Source: Kineococcus mangrovi
Lineage (GTDB): Bacteria > Actinomycetota > Actinomycetes > Actinomycetales > Kineococcaceae
Length of the DNA stretch: 64,000 nucleotides
Reading direction: 5' to 3'
NCBI RefSeq assembly: GCF_041320705.1
Contig: NZ_JBGGTQ010000001.1
Location: 186,001-250,000, forward strand
The stretch's first letter is position 1, and each line of letters starts with the position of its first letter. The notes beneath the pieces were generated by a model. The model ran no database searches and was not told where the DNA came from. It was given only the letters and a program-made list of their open reading frames with translations. Both the position numbers and the translations under genes were made by a program. Below are positions 63,690 to 64,000 of the stretch, one piece after another.

Positions 63690-64000
63690 GTGGCCACCGC
63701 GTCGACCAGAACGCGCACGACCCGGCTCCACCTGGACGCCGGGACGGCGACGGAGCGCGCCGACACCCTGGCCGTCGAGGAACCCCTCCAGCTGGAGGTG
63801 GACGGCGAGCAGCTGACGGTCACCATGCGGACCCCCGGTCACGACGTGGAGCTCGCGCTGGGCTTCCTGCACGCCGAGGGCCTGCTGCGCGGGGCCGACG
63901 ACGTCGTGGCGATGCGGCACTGCACCGACGTGGGGCCGGACGGGCAGCCCACCCACAACCTCCTGCAGATCGGTGCCCGCCCGGGCAGCCGCCTCGCCGG
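63690..64000 (+). CDS. fdhD: Formate dehydrogenase accessory sulfurtransferase FdhD (truncated by window end)
   Basis: The first 103 codons are visible from GTG 63690. They show VEEPLQLEVDGEQLTVTMRTPGHDVELALGFLHAEGLLRGADDVVAMRHC, the N-terminal FdhD signature. The protein transfers sulfur to the molybdenum cofactor of formate dehydrogenase. The catalytic CGxCG motif lies beyond the window. AGGGTGAG stands upstream. Confidence 0.9.
   Translation, partial: MATASTRTRTTRLHLDAGTATERADTLAVEEPLQLEVDGEQLTVTMRTPGHDVELALGFLHAEGLLRGADDVVAMRHCTDVGPDGQPTHNLLQIGARPGSRLA

Overview
The window is a chromosomal segment from a high-GC actinobacterium. Codon use is strongly GC3-biased and GTG starts are common. 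A set of genes shares its order with the mycobacterial glnA1-glnE-glnA2-panB-(RNase H/zinc ribbon/Nif3)-(AhpE-like/DUF3052) neighbourhood. An F420-dependent glucose-6-phosphate dehydrogenase and a polyphosphate glucokinase also fit Actinomycetota. A Kineococcus-like organism is my guess; the sequence alone does not prove the genus.

Layout. 1-2220: RDD membrane protein and, divergently, glnA behind a four-box GlnR site. 2194-11750: a 9.5-kb integrated element bounded by a 28-bp duplication of the 3' end of glnA. It carries a tyrosine integrase, an XRE repressor, a small excisionase-like protein, a tightly overlapping run of small genes around a DUF3987 replication-type protein, a P27-type small terminase, an HK97-type capsid protein and three unknowns. 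It has no large terminase, portal, protease or tail, so it looks like a phage satellite. 11751-16216: native glnA terminator, a zinc-ribbon/discoidin-like protein, SDR, acetamidase/formamidase, PLD-N protein and fgd. 16230-24822: glnE-glnA2, a nuclease-fold AbiEi-like gene between two inverted ~105-bp repeats, nadE and panB. 24828-30725: ROK regulator facing a GH13 glucosidase, two membrane proteins, cds1 and a hydrolase.

31,000-38,660: an eight-gene operon for uptake and breakdown of an allantoin- or hydantoin-like compound. It encodes a PuuE-type hydrolase, a CUT1-type ABC importer, an NMT1-like protein, a hydantoin/allantoin-type racemase and a GntR regulator. Its promoter has a GlnR-like box and a TGTATTACA palindrome over the -10. 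38,816-51,605: a Ter stress cluster with HAD, StiP, phosphoribosyltransferase, CitE-like lyase, three TerD-type proteins, DUF475, an AIM24 protein, three paralogous membrane proteins with the same C-terminal tail, and TelA.

51,862-64,000: SPOR-like peptide, map, pspC-like gene, ppgK, a DUF6083-like gene, RNase P RNA, yaaA, an ion permease, a MarR/MMPL pair with a clear operator, RNase H-phosphatase fusion, zinc-ribbon protein, Nif3-like protein, tRNA-Val, peroxiredoxin, DUF3052 and a truncated fdhD.

Nitrogen metabolism links the parts. GlnR probably activates glnA and may activate the allantoin-type operon; GlnE tunes GlnA. The satellite-like element sits at the stop codon of glnA, has rebuilt the last eight codons, and has separated glnA from its own terminator.
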